The position numbers were made by a program, and so were the translations under genes. Under the pieces are notes generated by a model that did not search any database, was not told the origin of the DNA, and worked only from the letters and a program-made list of their open reading frames with translations. A stretch of 64,000 bases of DNA, from contig NZ_CP108484.1 in NCBI RefSeq assembly GCF_036226505.1, positions 496,001-560,000 on the forward strand, read 5' to 3'. Below, one piece after another: positions 25,608 to 34,223 of the stretch; position 1 is the stretch's first letter; each line of letters starts with the position of its first letter. The stretch is from Kitasatospora sp. NBC_01246. GTDB lineage: Bacteria > Actinomycetota > Actinomycetes > Streptomycetales > Streptomycetaceae.

Positions 25608-26375
25608 CTAGCCGCTGAGCGCGTCGACCTCCACGTAGCCGGGGATGCCGGCGGGCAGCTGTCCGCCGTCCCGGACGGCGACCGCCGTGCCGACCGCGGC
25701 GCCCAGGGCCGCACGGAACAGCAGGGAGCCGGTGCTGACCCGGCGCACGCCCAGCTCCGCCAGCCGGTCCAGGCCCAGCGCCGGCAGGTGCAGGACGTTC
25801 ACCGGGACCGGCACCGCGGCCGTCACGGCGGCGATGTCCTCCTCGCGCGCCAGGCCGGGCACGAAGACGCCGTCCGCGCCCGCGTCCACGTACCGTCGCG
25901 CCCGGTCCAGCGTCGCGGGCACCGAGGCCTCGACCCCGAGCCAGTAGGTGTCCGTGCGGGCGTTGAGGAAGATCCCCGGCGCCCGGCGCTTCACCTCGCG
26001 GACCAGCGCCTCCTGCGCCGCGGGGTCGGCCAGGTGGTCGTCGCGGCCGTCCTCCAGGTTGACCCCGGCGACTCCCAGCTCGGCCAACTCGACTGCCAGG
26101 TCGCCCACTTCGGCCGGGTCCGTACTGAAGCCGGCCTCGATGTCGACGGTGACCGGACAGGGCAGCCGGACCAGCCGCCCGGCCAGTGCCACGGTCTCGT
26201 CCCGGGCCAGGCCCGCGGCGTCGGGAATGCCGTTGGCCGCGGCCACGCCGAGGCTGGTGGTGCCGATGGCGGCGAACCCGGCGGCGGACAGCGCCGCGGC
26301 CGAGGCGAAGTCCCAGGCGTTGGGCAGCAGCAACGGCCGGTCCGCGTGGTGCAGGGCGTGGAAGGCGGTGGTCAT
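25608..26375 (-). CDS. Isocitrate lyase/PEP mutase superfamily enzyme
   Basis: 255 aa. TIM-barrel signature: LLLPNAWDFASAAAL, AIGTTSLGVA, VTVDIEAGFS for the Mg-binding acidic residues, and VNLEDGRDD, then LNARTD. This subgroup is distant from true isocitrate lyase and lacks its KKCGH loop; members act as PEP mutase/2-methylisocitrate-lyase-like carbon-carbon or phosphonate enzymes, many uncharacterised. ATG 26375 overlaps the stop of the miniature P450 (ATGA), so the two are co-translated and probably act together. Substrate unknown. Confidence 0.88.
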   Translation of the reverse strand: MTTAFHALHHADRPLLLPNAWDFASAAALSAAGFAAIGTTSLGVAAANGIPDAAGLARDETVALAGRLVRLPCPVTVDIEAGFSTDPAEVGDLAVELAELGVAGVNLEDGRDDHLADPAAQEALVREVKRRAPGIFLNARTDTYWLGVEASVPATLDRARRYVDAGADGVFVPGLAREEDIAAVTAAVPVPVNVLHLPALGLDRLAELGVRRVSTGSLLFRAALGAAVGTAVAVRDGGQLPAGIPGYVEVDALSG

Positions 26376-26989
26376 CGGGCCGTCGCCTCCACCAGGCCGG
26401 CCGCGAGGGCGAGCGCGTGCGCACGGCCGGGGCAGGCGTGCGGGCCGGCGCCGAACGGTTCGTCCGCCAGGCCGACCTCCACGAGCGTGCCGTCCGGCGC
26501 CACCCGGCGGGTCAGGGGCACCGGCGGATCGGTGCGCCCCGCCGCCGTGTGGGCCACCAGGGCCTTGGTCGCGTCGCAGGCCTGGACGAGCAGCCCGATC
26601 CGGTTGGCCGTGGCCTCGTCGGCGACGCCTCCGCACACCTCGACCAGCCGGGCGAGCGCCCGGTCCGCCTCCTCCGTGACCGCGGTGTGCGGCTGGTACG
26701 ACGCCGCCACGACGGCGACGTCCCCGGCCACCTCCGGCGGCAGGCCGAGCGCCTCGGCGAGCACCTCGACCGGCCCGTCCCCCCGCTCGGCCGCCCGCAG
26801 CCGAAGAGCGTCCGGGTCGACGGACGCCAGCTCGGCCTCCGCCAGCGCACGTCTGCGACGGTGGGCCGCGCCGCTGCTGAAGCGCGCGACGGACGACCTC
26901 AGCCAGGCGACGCCGCCCGGCGGGGAGTCGGGGACCGGTGGGACGAGGAACTCCGGGTCGGTCAGCACGGCGTGACTCAGCAAAGGCAT
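26372..26989 (-). CDS. Miniature cytochrome P450-like protein
   Basis: 205 aa, half the normal ~400. It keeps a C-terminal haem-ligand loop PFGAGPHACPGRAHALALA with Cys186, an I-helix-like segment GLLVQACDATKALVAH, and an N-terminal TDPEFLVPPV...FSSGAAHRRRRALAE stretch that resembles the P450 C-helix region. Between the I-helix and the haem loop there are only ~45 residues (DPPVPLTRRVAPDG), so the K-helix ExxR and meander are absent. It might bind haem in a reduced fold or be a non-catalytic derivative. The frame is intact, and its stop overlaps the start of the PEP-mutase-like gene. Catalysis cannot be assumed. Confidence 0.68.
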   Translation of the reverse strand: MPLLSHAVLTDPEFLVPPVPDSPPGGVAWLRSSVARFSSGAAHRRRRALAEAELASVDPDALRLRAAERGDGPVEVLAEALGLPPEVAGDVAVVAASYQPHTAVTEEADRALARLVEVCGGVADEATANRIGLLVQACDATKALVAHTAAGRTDPPVPLTRRVAPDGTLVEVGLADEPFGAGPHACPGRAHALALAAGLVEATAR

Positions 26990-27123
26990 GGCGCCAGGCT
27001 AACGGGCGCCTCCGACACCGCCCCTGAGCCGCCGGGCTGCCGGGCCGCCCGGTTGTCCGGCAGCCCGGCGACGGGAGAACCACGGCGGGTGGTCGGGGCG
27101 CGCACCCCGACCATCCGCGGGCG

Positions 27124-29322
27124 TCAGTGCTGCGGACCGGCCGGGGTGGTGGCCGGCGGAGCGGACGGCGGGGTCGAGCCGCTGGCACTGGGGTCGGTCT
27201 TCGGCGCCGGGTCGGGGATGTCGGCCATCTTCAAGGACTTCTTCGGCTCCCCGCGAAGGGCCAGGTTCATCGCCAGCTGCCAGATCGGGCCGGGGCCGTC
27301 GGCGCCGAACACCTCCGAGAAGTGCTTGCCCCCGATGGTGATGTTGCGCATCTCGACACCGCCGGCCGGCCCGCCGAGCCAGACCGACGTGGCGAGCTGC
27401 GGGGTGTAACCGCTGAACCAGGCGGCCCGCTTCTTGTCCGAGGTGCCGGTCTTGCCGGCGATCTGCCGGTCGCCCTCCAGGTTGAGCGCCGAGCCGGTGC
27501 CGTCCGCGGTCACGCCGTTGAGGATGGTGTTCAGCACCTGGGCCGTCGAATCGGAGAACGCCTGGCCGCAGTTGGCGGCCGGGACGGCGACGTCCTTGCC
27601 GTCCACGGTGGTGATCTTGTTGATCGCGGTCGGGGCGCAGTACTTGCCCCCGGCGGCGAAGGTCGCGTAGACGTTGGCCATGGTCAGCGGGCTCATCTCC
27701 TCCACGCCCAGCGCCATCGCCGGCACCTCGTCCAGGGGCTTGCCGCTGGCCCGGGTGGTGATGCCGAGCTTGTTCGCCATCTGCTTGACCGAGCAGAGGC
27801 CGATCTCCTGCTCCATCTGCACGAAGTAGGTGTTGATCGAGCGGGCCATCGCCTCCTTCAGCTGGTAGGGGCCCTTCTCACTGGCGGACTCGTTCGGCAC
27901 CACCGTCTTGGGCTTGTCGGTGTTCTTCCAGGTGCCCGCACAGGTCTTCATCGTCGGGTACTCGAGCTTGTTCGGGGAGGAGTACTCGGTGACCGGCGAC
28001 AGGCCCGCCTCCATCGCGGCGGCCGCGACGATCGGCTTGAAGGTCGACCCGGGCTGGAAGCCGTTGCCGCCGCCCATCGCCGCGTCTACGTTGAGGTTGA
28101 CGACCGTCTGGTTCTTCTTCGCGTCCAGGCCGTAGGGGCGGGTCTGGGCCATCGCCAGGATCTTGCCGGTGCCCGGCTCCATCATCGTCGCGGCGGCCGA
28201 CACCGAGTCGGTGACCTTCACTTTGGTGGTCACCGCGTTCTGGGCGGCGGCCTGCTTGTCCGGGTCCATGGTGGTGTAGATGTTGAGACCGCCCTGGTCC
28301 CAGAACCTCTTCCGCTCGGCGGCACTCGCGCCGAACGCCGGATCCTGCTTCACCGCGTGCCGGACGTAGTCGCAGAAGAAGCCCATGCCGGCCTGCGCGG
28401 TGATGCAGCCGTTCTGCGGCTCCCGGTACTGCAGACCCAGCGGCGCGGCCTTCGCCTCCTTCGCCTGGTCCGCGGTGAGGTGCTTGTTCTCGACCATCTT
28501 GTCGAGCACCACGTTCCGGCGCTTCACCGTGTTCTCCGGAAAGCGCACCGGGTCGTACAGCGAGGGGTTCTGCACCATGCCGGCCAGCGTGGCGGCCTCG
28601 GCGACGGTGAGGTCCTTGTTGCTCTTGCCGAAGTAGCGCTGCGAGGCCGCCTCCACCCCGTACGCGCCGTGACCGTAGAAGGTGATGTTCAGGTAGTTGG
28701 TGAGGATCTCGTCCTTCGTCATCTCCTCTTCCAGTTTGATGGCGACCTTCAGCTCCTGGATCTTGCGGCCCAGCGTCTTGCGCTGCGCCTCCAGGACGGC
28801 CGCCTGGTCCTCGCCGGCCTTCTCCACGTTGACGTTCTTCACGTACTGCTGGGTCAGCGTCGAGGCACCCTGCGAGGCGGTGCCGCTCTCCGCGTTCTTG
28901 CCGGCCGCCCGCAGCACGCCCTTGAGGTCCACGGCGCCGTGCTCGTAGAACCGCGCGTCCTCGATGTCGACCTGCGCCTGGCGCATGAACGGGGACATCT
29001 GGTCGGCGGGAATGACGGTGCGGTCGCGCTCGTAGACCTTGGCGATCAGCCCGCCCTTGGCGTCGAAGATCTGCGTGGCCTGCGTCAGCGGCGGCGTCTT
29101 GAATTCGCCCGGAATGTCCTCGAAGCTCTCCGCCGTGCTCTTGGCGGTCAGCCCGAACGCGCCGACGGCGGGCAGGGCCACACCGGCCAGCAGCGCACCG
29201 GACACCACGCTCACGCCCAGGAAGGTCCCACCGTGGCGGACCAGCCGCAGCGGCGAACTTCGCGCCGGCGGGTTCTCTCCGGCGTCGGACGCATTCCATG
29301 TCGGGGGAAGTTGAGAAGCCAT
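27124..29322 (-). CDS. Class A penicillin-binding protein (glycosyltransferase/transpeptidase)
   Basis: 732 aa. One membrane anchor (GTFLGVSVVSGALLAGVALPAVGAFG) near residues 33-58. The GT51 domain has EDARFYEHGAVD, ASTLTQQYVKN, and the LNITFYGHGAYGVEAASQRYFGK-type segment (split here by position only). The transpeptidase domain shows GSTFKP (SxxK), ARSINTYF (SxN) and GKTGTS. A Pro/Ser/Thr-rich tail closes it. It polymerises and crosslinks peptidoglycan outside the membrane. The gene stands alone, with a less GC-rich upstream region, suggesting an independent promoter. All catalytic motifs are intact. Confidence 0.95.
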   Translation of the reverse strand: MASQLPPTWNASDAGENPPARSSPLRLVRHGGTFLGVSVVSGALLAGVALPAVGAFGLTAKSTAESFEDIPGEFKTPPLTQATQIFDAKGGLIAKVYERDRTVIPADQMSPFMRQAQVDIEDARFYEHGAVDLKGVLRAAGKNAESGTASQGASTLTQQYVKNVNVEKAGEDQAAVLEAQRKTLGRKIQELKVAIKLEEEMTKDEILTNYLNITFYGHGAYGVEAASQRYFGKSNKDLTVAEAATLAGMVQNPSLYDPVRFPENTVKRRNVVLDKMVENKHLTADQAKEAKAAPLGLQYREPQNGCITAQAGMGFFCDYVRHAVKQDPAFGASAAERKRFWDQGGLNIYTTMDPDKQAAAQNAVTTKVKVTDSVSAAATMMEPGTGKILAMAQTRPYGLDAKKNQTVVNLNVDAAMGGGNGFQPGSTFKPIVAAAAMEAGLSPVTEYSSPNKLEYPTMKTCAGTWKNTDKPKTVVPNESASEKGPYQLKEAMARSINTYFVQMEQEIGLCSVKQMANKLGITTRASGKPLDEVPAMALGVEEMSPLTMANVYATFAAGGKYCAPTAINKITTVDGKDVAVPAANCGQAFSDSTAQVLNTILNGVTADGTGSALNLEGDRQIAGKTGTSDKKRAAWFSGYTPQLATSVWLGGPAGGVEMRNITIGGKHFSEVFGADGPGPIWQLAMNLALRGEPKKSLKMADIPDPAPKTDPSASGSTPPSAPPATTPAGPQH

Positions 29323-29760
29323 GCCGGAATGCTAGCGCCCATTTCTGACGCATCGAACGATCAGTCGAACGGTAATGTCCCGGCCGTGTCACAGATACCC
29401 GGAGCCTGCCCGTGAATTCCGCCGCGTATTTCTTCGGACGGCATGCGGAAAAAGGGTCTCCGGTGAATTCCCGAGAAGACCCCGCCGATGAGGAGAACGC
29501 TGACGAACCACCGGTCCGGCGACGACCGGGCGCCGACACCCGCCCCGGGTCCGCGTGTCCGTGACTACACCTGAAGCACCCCTCCCCCTCACAGCACCCT
29601 GACATCAGGTAGATGCGGTGAGCGGGTCGAAAGGTTGCACCCACACCGGGTTTCCGCTTCACGGTGGCCGGAGCCTCATGCCGGAGCGTTCTCACGGAGT
29701 GCCCACGCGAGATCGCCGCGACGTCGCCCCCGGACGCCACGGCCAGTAATCGTCAAGCGG
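29323..29760. other. Intergenic region upstream of the PBP gene
   Basis: About 440 bases, locally less GC-rich at 29323-29470 (TTTCTGACGCATCGAACGAT and nearby), the likely PBP promoter area. Open frames on the minus strand here lack plausible starts. No repeat or RNA gene was recognised. Confidence 0.5.
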
Positions 29761-29792
29761 CCGGCCGGCGCACCCCGTGGTGCGCCGGCCGG
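29761..29792 (-). terminator. Hairpin terminator of the gamma-glutamylation operon
   Basis: CCGGCCGGCGCACC (29761-29774) and GGTGCGCCGGCCGG (29779-29792) form a perfect 14-base stem with a CCGT loop, 21 bases after the SDR stop. Confidence 0.8.
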
Positions 29793-29812
29793 TCCTGGCG
29801 GTGCGGTGGGAA

Positions 29813-30580
29813 CTACTGCGGGGTGACGTAAGCGCCGGAGATGCCGCCGTCGACGAGGAAGGTGTTGGCGGTCATGAAGGACGAGTCGTCGGAGGCCAGG
29901 AAGGCGACCGCCGCGGCGATCTCCTCCGGCTCGGCGAAGCGGCCGACGGGGATGTGGACGAGGCGGCGGGCGGCGCGCTCCGGGTCCTTGGCGAAGAGCT
30001 CCTGGAGCAGCGGGGTGTTGACCGGCCCCGGGCAGAGGGCGTTGACCCGGATGCCCTCGCGGGCGAACTGCACGCCCAGCTCGCGCGACATCGCCAGTAC
30101 CCCGCCCTTGGAGGCGCTGTAGGAGATCTGCGAGGTGGCGGCGCCCATCACCGCCACGAAGGAGGCGGTGTTGATGATCGAGCCCTTGCCCTGGCGCTGC
30201 ATGTGCGGGATCGCGTACTTGCAGCAGAGGTAGACGGAGGTCAGGTTGACCTCCTGGACGCGCTTCCAGGCGTCCAGGCCGGTGGTGAGGATCGAGTCGT
30301 CGTCCGGCGGGGAGATGCCCGCGTTGTTGAAGGCGATGTCGAGCCGCCCGTACTCGTCCACGGCCTGCTGGAAGAGGTCGCGGACGGCGTCCTCGTCGGT
30401 GACGTCGGCCTGGATGAAGAGGCCGCCGACCTCGTTGGCGGCCTTGGACCCGGTCTCAGGGTCGAGGTCCACGCAGACCACCTTGGCGCCCTCGGCGGCG
30501 AACCGCCGGGCGGTGGCCAGACCGATGCCGCTGCCCGCGCCGGTGATGACGGCCACCCGGCCGTCGAGTCGCTCGCTCAT
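29813..30580 (-). CDS. SDR oxidoreductase of the gamma-glutamylation operon
   Basis: 255 aa. Cofactor motif VITGAGSGIGLATARRF, acidic VDLDPE after strand 2 (NAD preference), NNAGIS, and catalytic Ser-Tyr-Lys in NTASFVAV and YSASKGG. Classical SDR, often labelled 3-oxoacyl-ACP reductase, but its place as last gene behind glutamine-synthetase-like, hydrolase and aldehyde dehydrogenase genes suggests oxidation of a gamma-glutamylated amino alcohol to its aldehyde. The start at 30580 is preferred over the ATG at 30589 because GGAGG lies 10 bases before it but almost touches the other. It starts 5 bases after the ALDH stop. Confidence 0.88.
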   Translation of the reverse strand: MSERLDGRVAVITGAGSGIGLATARRFAAEGAKVVCVDLDPETGSKAANEVGGLFIQADVTDEDAVRDLFQQAVDEYGRLDIAFNNAGISPPDDDSILTTGLDAWKRVQEVNLTSVYLCCKYAIPHMQRQGKGSIINTASFVAVMGAATSQISYSASKGGVLAMSRELGVQFAREGIRVNALCPGPVNTPLLQELFAKDPERAARRLVHIPVGRFAEPEEIAAAVAFLASDDSSFMTANTFLVDGGISGAYVTPQ

Positions 30581-30585
30581 GCTGA

Positions 30586-31959
30586 TCATTCCTCCGTGGA
30601 GATGAAGACGTTCTTGGTCTGGGTGAAGGCGGCGAGGGCGTCCGGGCCGAGCTCGCGGCCGAGCCCGGACTGCTTGAAGCCGCCGAAGGGCGTCGAGTAG
30701 CGCACCGAGGAGTGCGAGTTGACGGAGAGGTTGCCGGCCTCGACGCCGCGGGAGACCCGCAGTGCGCGGCCGACGTCCCTGGTCCAGATGGACCCGGAGA
30801 GGCCGTACTCGGTGGCGTTGGCGATCCGCAGCGCGTCCTCCTCGTCGCGGAACGGGACGACGGTGACGACCGGTCCGAAGATCTCCTCGGTGAACGCCGG
30901 GTCGTCGTGCCGGACGGGCGCCAGCACCGTCGGCGGGAACCAGAAGCCGGGGCCGTCCGGGGCGGTGCCCCGGAACGCGACCGCCGACTCGTCCCGGACG
31001 TAGGAGGCGACCCGGGCGTGGTGGGCGGCGGAGATCAGCGGGCCCATCTCGGTCTTCTCGTCGGCCGGGTCGCCGACCCGCACGGCCCGGACGGCCGGCT
31101 CCAGCAGCGCCATGAACTCGTCGTGGACGGAGGCCTCGACGAGGATCCGGGAGCGGGCGCAGCAGTCCTGGCCGGCGTTGTCGAAAACGGCGTAGGGGGC
31201 GGTGGCGGCGGCCTTGGCGAGGTCGGCGTCGGCGAACACGAGGTTGGCGCTCTTGCCGCCGAGTTCGAGGGTGACCGGCTTCACCTGGGCGGCGCAGCCC
31301 GCCATGATCTCCTTGCCGACCCGGGTCGAGCCGGTGAACACCACCTTGCGCACGTCCGGGTGGGTGACGAAGCGTGCGCCGACCACCGGGCCGCGGCCGG
31401 GCAGGATCTGCAGCACGCCCTCGGGGAGGCCGGCTTCGAGGGCGAGTTCGCCCAGCCGCAGGGCGGTGAGGGGGGTGAGTTCGGCGGGCTTGACGATGAC
31501 GGTGTTGCCGGCGGCCAGCGCCGGGGCCAGGGCCCAGGCGGCGATCGGCATCGGGAAGTTCCAGGGCACGATGACGCCGACGACGCCGAGCGGTTCCTGG
31601 AAGGTGACGTCAAGGCCGCCGGCCACCGGGATCTGCCGGCCGAAGAGCCGTTCGGGGGCGGCGGCGTAGTACTCGATGACGTCGCGGGCGTTGCCGGCCT
31701 CCCAGCGGGCGTTGCCGATGGTGTGGCCGGCGTTGGCCACCTCCAGGGCGGCGAGGTGCTCCCGGTCGCCGTCGACGGCGGCGGCGAAGGCGCGCAGCAG
31801 CCGGGCCCGGTCGGCGGGGGCGACCCGGCGCCAGGTGTCGAAGGCGGCCCGGGCGCGGGCGACGGCGGCGTCGGTCTCGGCGAGGCCGGCCAGTTCGACG
31901 GTGCTGATCACCTCCTCGGTGGCGGGGTTGACCACCTGGTAGAGGTCGGGGTCGGTCAT
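30586..31959 (-). CDS. NAD(P)-dependent aldehyde dehydrogenase (gamma-glutamyl-aldehyde type)
   Basis: 457 aa, full-length ALDH. N-terminal YQVVNPATEEVISTV, substrate-channel VPWNFPMPIAAW, Rossmann FTGSTRVGKEI, catalytic Glu in LELGGKSANLV and catalytic Cys in NAGQDCCARSR, then EEIFGPVVTVVPF and YSTPFGGFKQSGLGRE. The FGG(F/Y)KxSG ending is typical of betaine-/gamma-glutamyl-aldehyde dehydrogenases such as PuuC. The start overlaps the hydrolase stop (ATGA). It should oxidise the gamma-glutamyl aldehyde to the acid before the hydrolase releases glutamate. Confidence 0.92.
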   Translation of the reverse strand: MTDPDLYQVVNPATEEVISTVELAGLAETDAAVARARAAFDTWRRVAPADRARLLRAFAAAVDGDREHLAALEVANAGHTIGNARWEAGNARDVIEYYAAAPERLFGRQIPVAGGLDVTFQEPLGVVGVIVPWNFPMPIAAWALAPALAAGNTVIVKPAELTPLTALRLGELALEAGLPEGVLQILPGRGPVVGARFVTHPDVRKVVFTGSTRVGKEIMAGCAAQVKPVTLELGGKSANLVFADADLAKAAATAPYAVFDNAGQDCCARSRILVEASVHDEFMALLEPAVRAVRVGDPADEKTEMGPLISAAHHARVASYVRDESAVAFRGTAPDGPGFWFPPTVLAPVRHDDPAFTEEIFGPVVTVVPFRDEEDALRIANATEYGLSGSIWTRDVGRALRVSRGVEAGNLSVNSHSSVRYSTPFGGFKQSGLGRELGPDALAAFTQTKNVFISTEE

Positions 31960-32693
31960 CGGGTCGTCTCCCTGGGGCGTGCGGAAGCGTGATCGGCGGG
32001 AAGGCGGCTCGCCTCGACGAGCGCGCGGAACAGGCGCGGGTCGTCCGGGTCCGTCTCGGGGTGCCACTGGACGCCCAGCGCGAAGCGCTGGCCGGGCAGT
32101 TCGAGTGCTTCGACCGTCCCGTCGTCGGCCCGGGCGGTGACGCGCAGCCCGCTTCCGGTGCGGTCGGTGGCCTGGTGGTGGTAGCAGTTGACCTCGGCGG
32201 CCGGTCCGAGGACGGCGGCCAGTCGGCTGCCCGCCTCGACGTCGACGCGGCGGCGGACGAACTCGGCCGGGACGATCTGGTGGCTCCGCTCGGGCAGGTG
32301 CTGCCGGAGGGTGCCGCCGAGGGCGACGTTCAGCAGCTGCATGCCGCGGCAGACGCCGAGCACCGGCAGGTCGCGGTCGAGGGCGCCGCGCAGCAGGGTC
32401 AGCTCCCAGTCGTCGCGGGCCTGGTGCGGTGGGCCGGTCCGCGGGTCGGCCTCGGCGGCGTAGCGGGCGGGGTCGATGTCGGGTCCGCCGGCCAGCACCA
32501 GGCCGTCCAGCGCGTCCAGCAGAGGGCCGGCGTCGCCGGGCTGCGGCGGTAGCAGCACGGGCGTGCCGCCCGCCGCGGCGACGGAGTCCACGTAGGTCTG
32601 CGGGACGAGGCTGGCGCGCTGGCGCCAGACGGACCAGGCGGCCTCGTCCTGGTAGCTGGTGATGCCGATCAGGGGGCGTCGGTCAGGGTTCAC
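31956..32693 (-). CDS. Gamma-glutamyl hydrolase of class I amidotransferase fold (PuuD-like, peptidase C26)
   Basis: 245 aa from GTG 32693. Starts PLIGITSYQDEAAWSVW, as in PuuD. LVLAGGPDIDPARY, the nucleophile Cys in VLGVCRGMQLLNVALGG, and the His-Glu pair in GVQWHPE complete the triad. It cleaves gamma-glutamyl amides to glutamate and the free acid. It lacks a synthetase domain. The stop overlaps the ALDH start by 4 bases, but a 174-base repeat-filled gap separates it from the upstream glutamine-synthetase-like gene, unlike all other joints of the operon. Confidence 0.9.
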   Translation of the reverse strand: MNPDRRPLIGITSYQDEAAWSVWRQRASLVPQTYVDSVAAAGGTPVLLPPQPGDAGPLLDALDGLVLAGGPDIDPARYAAEADPRTGPPHQARDDWELTLLRGALDRDLPVLGVCRGMQLLNVALGGTLRQHLPERSHQIVPAEFVRRRVDVEAGSRLAAVLGPAAEVNCYHHQATDRTGSGLRVTARADDGTVEALELPGQRFALGVQWHPETDPDDPRLFRALVEASRLPADHASARPRETTR

Positions 32694-32730
32694 GGTCGCT
32701 CTCTGTGGTCACGGTCGCCGGAGGCGGGTC

Positions 32731-32851
32731 GGTGTCGGGCGGGGGCATCGGTGTCGGGCGCCCGGGGGGGGCGGGTCGGTGTCGGGCGGGGTCGTCGGTG
32801 TCGGGCGCCCGGGGGCGGGTCGGTGTCGGGCGGGGGCATCGGTGTCGGGCG
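32731..32851. repeat. Minisatellite of GGTGTCGGGCG units within an operon
   Basis: Six perfect copies of GGTGTCGGGCG start at 32731, 32750, 32778, 32797, 32822 and 32841, i.e. with alternating spacing 19, 28, 19, 25, 19. Spacers are GGGGCATC or GGGTCGTC types and G-rich runs, giving a higher-order pair repeat. It fills the only long gap in the operon. The open minus frame through it (Pro/Arg/Thr-rich) is not considered a gene. Confidence 0.8.
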
Positions 32852-32867
32852 GGGTCGTCGGGCGCGG

Positions 32868-34223
32868 TCACAGCCGTTCGAAGCCGCGGCGGCGCTCCCA
32901 GTCGGTCACCGCCCGGTCGTAGGCGGCGAGTTCGACCCGGCCGGCGTGGGCGTAGTGGCGGACGACGTCCTTGCCGAAGGCCTCACCCGCGGCGGCGCTC
33001 CGCTCGAAGGCGGTGACCGCGTCGCGCAGGTTGGCCGGTACCCGGGGGGCGTCGGAGGCGTAGGCGTTTCCGGTGAACTCCGGTTCGAGTTCCAGCTGTT
33101 GCTCGATGCCGTGCAGGCCGGCCGCGATCAGGGCGGCGACCGCGAGGTAGGGGTTGACGTCGCCGCCGGGGACGCGGTTCTCGAAGCGCAGCGAGGGGCC
33201 GTGGCCGACCACCCGCAGGGCGCAGGTGCGGTTGTCGCGTCCCCAGGCGATCGCGGTGGGCGCGAAGCTGCCGGGTACGTACCGCTTGTAGGAGTTGACG
33301 GTGGGGGCGAACAGCAGCGCGAAGTCCGCGAGGCAGGCGAGCTGTCCGGCCAGGAAGTGCTCCATGGTGCGGGAGAACCCGTTCGGCCGGTCCCCGGCGA
33401 ACACCGGCGCGCCCTGTTCGTCGCGGAGGCTGAGGTGGATGTGGCAGGAGTTGCCCTCGCGCTCGTCGTACTTGGCCATGAAGGTGAGGCTGTAGCCCTC
33501 CTGCGCGGCGATCTCCTTGGCGCCGGTCTTGTAGACGGAGTGGTCGTCGCAGGTGGTGAGGGCGTCGGCGTACTTGAAGGCGATCTCGTGCTGGCCGAGG
33601 TTGCACTCGCCCTTCGCCGACTCCACGGTGAGGCCGGCGCCCGCCATGCCGTTGCGCAGCCTGCGCAGCAGGGGTTCGATCCGGCCGGTGCCGAGGACGG
33701 AGTAGTCCACGTTGTACTGGTTGGCCGGGGTGAGCTTGGTGTAGTCCTTGTCCCAGGCCTGTTCGTAGGTGTCCCGGAAGACGATGAACTCCAGCTCGGT
33801 GGCGGCCTGGGCCTGCCAGCCGTACCCGGCCAGCCGGTCCAGCTGGCGGCGCAGCACCTGGCGCGGGGAGACGGCGACGGGCGTGCCGTCGTGCTGGGTG
33901 ATGTCGCACTGGACCATGACGGTGGCCGGGTGCCAGGGCACCGCGCGCAGGGTGGCGAGGTCAGGGCGCAGGGTGAGGTCGCCGTAGCCGCTCTCCCAGG
34001 AGGAGATGTCGTAGCCGTCCACGGTGTTCATGTCGATGTCGACGGCGAGCAGGTAGCCGCAGCCCTCGGCGGCGTTCGGGACGACGTCGGTCAGGAAGTA
34101 GCCGGCGGCGACGCGTTTGCCCTGGAGGCGGCCCTGCATGTCGGTCATCGCGAGCACGACGGTGTCGACGGAGCCGTCGGCCACGCGGGCGCGCAGCTCG
34201 TCGAGGGTGAGCCTGCTGTTCAA
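32868..34223 (-). CDS. Glutamine-synthetase-like gamma-glutamyl-amine ligase
   Basis: 451 aa from TTG 34223 with GGAGAT 4 bases upstream; TTGA overlaps the permease stop. GS fold: N-terminal beta-grasp (DMQGRLQGKRVA, MNTVDGYDISSWESGYGD), metal/Glu site ELEFIVF and ESAKGECNLGQHE, ATP site SCHIHLSL, phosphate-binding Arg region NSYKRYVPGSFAP and RFENRVPGGDVNPY. These match GlnA3/GlnA4/PuuA-like enzymes of actinomycetes that ligate glutamate to polyamines or ethanolamine instead of ammonia. The adenylylation Tyr motif of GSI is not apparent. Pathway context supports amine catabolism. Confidence 0.9.
   Translation of the reverse strand: MNSRLTLDELRARVADGSVDTVVLAMTDMQGRLQGKRVAAGYFLTDVVPNAAEGCGYLLAVDIDMNTVDGYDISSWESGYGDLTLRPDLATLRAVPWHPATVMVQCDITQHDGTPVAVSPRQVLRRQLDRLAGYGWQAQAATELEFIVFRDTYEQAWDKDYTKLTPANQYNVDYSVLGTGRIEPLLRRLRNGMAGAGLTVESAKGECNLGQHEIAFKYADALTTCDDHSVYKTGAKEIAAQEGYSLTFMAKYDEREGNSCHIHLSLRDEQGAPVFAGDRPNGFSRTMEHFLAGQLACLADFALLFAPTVNSYKRYVPGSFAPTAIAWGRDNRTCALRVVGHGPSLRFENRVPGGDVNPYLAVAALIAAGLHGIEQQLELEPEFTGNAYASDAPRVPANLRDAVTAFERSAAAGEAFGKDVVRHYAHAGRVELAAYDRAVTDWERRRGFERL

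Noticed and set aside
27127..29415. 762-codon open frame opposite the PBP gene
   Set aside because: GC-rich antisense shadow. The PBP frame has all motifs and natural codon use; this one is rich in Arg/Gly/Val/His without any fold signature.
32683..32922. Small frames through the GGTGTCGGGCG minisatellite
   Set aside because: Repeat-encoded Pro/Arg or Gly/Val tracts with no ribosome site; judged non-coding.
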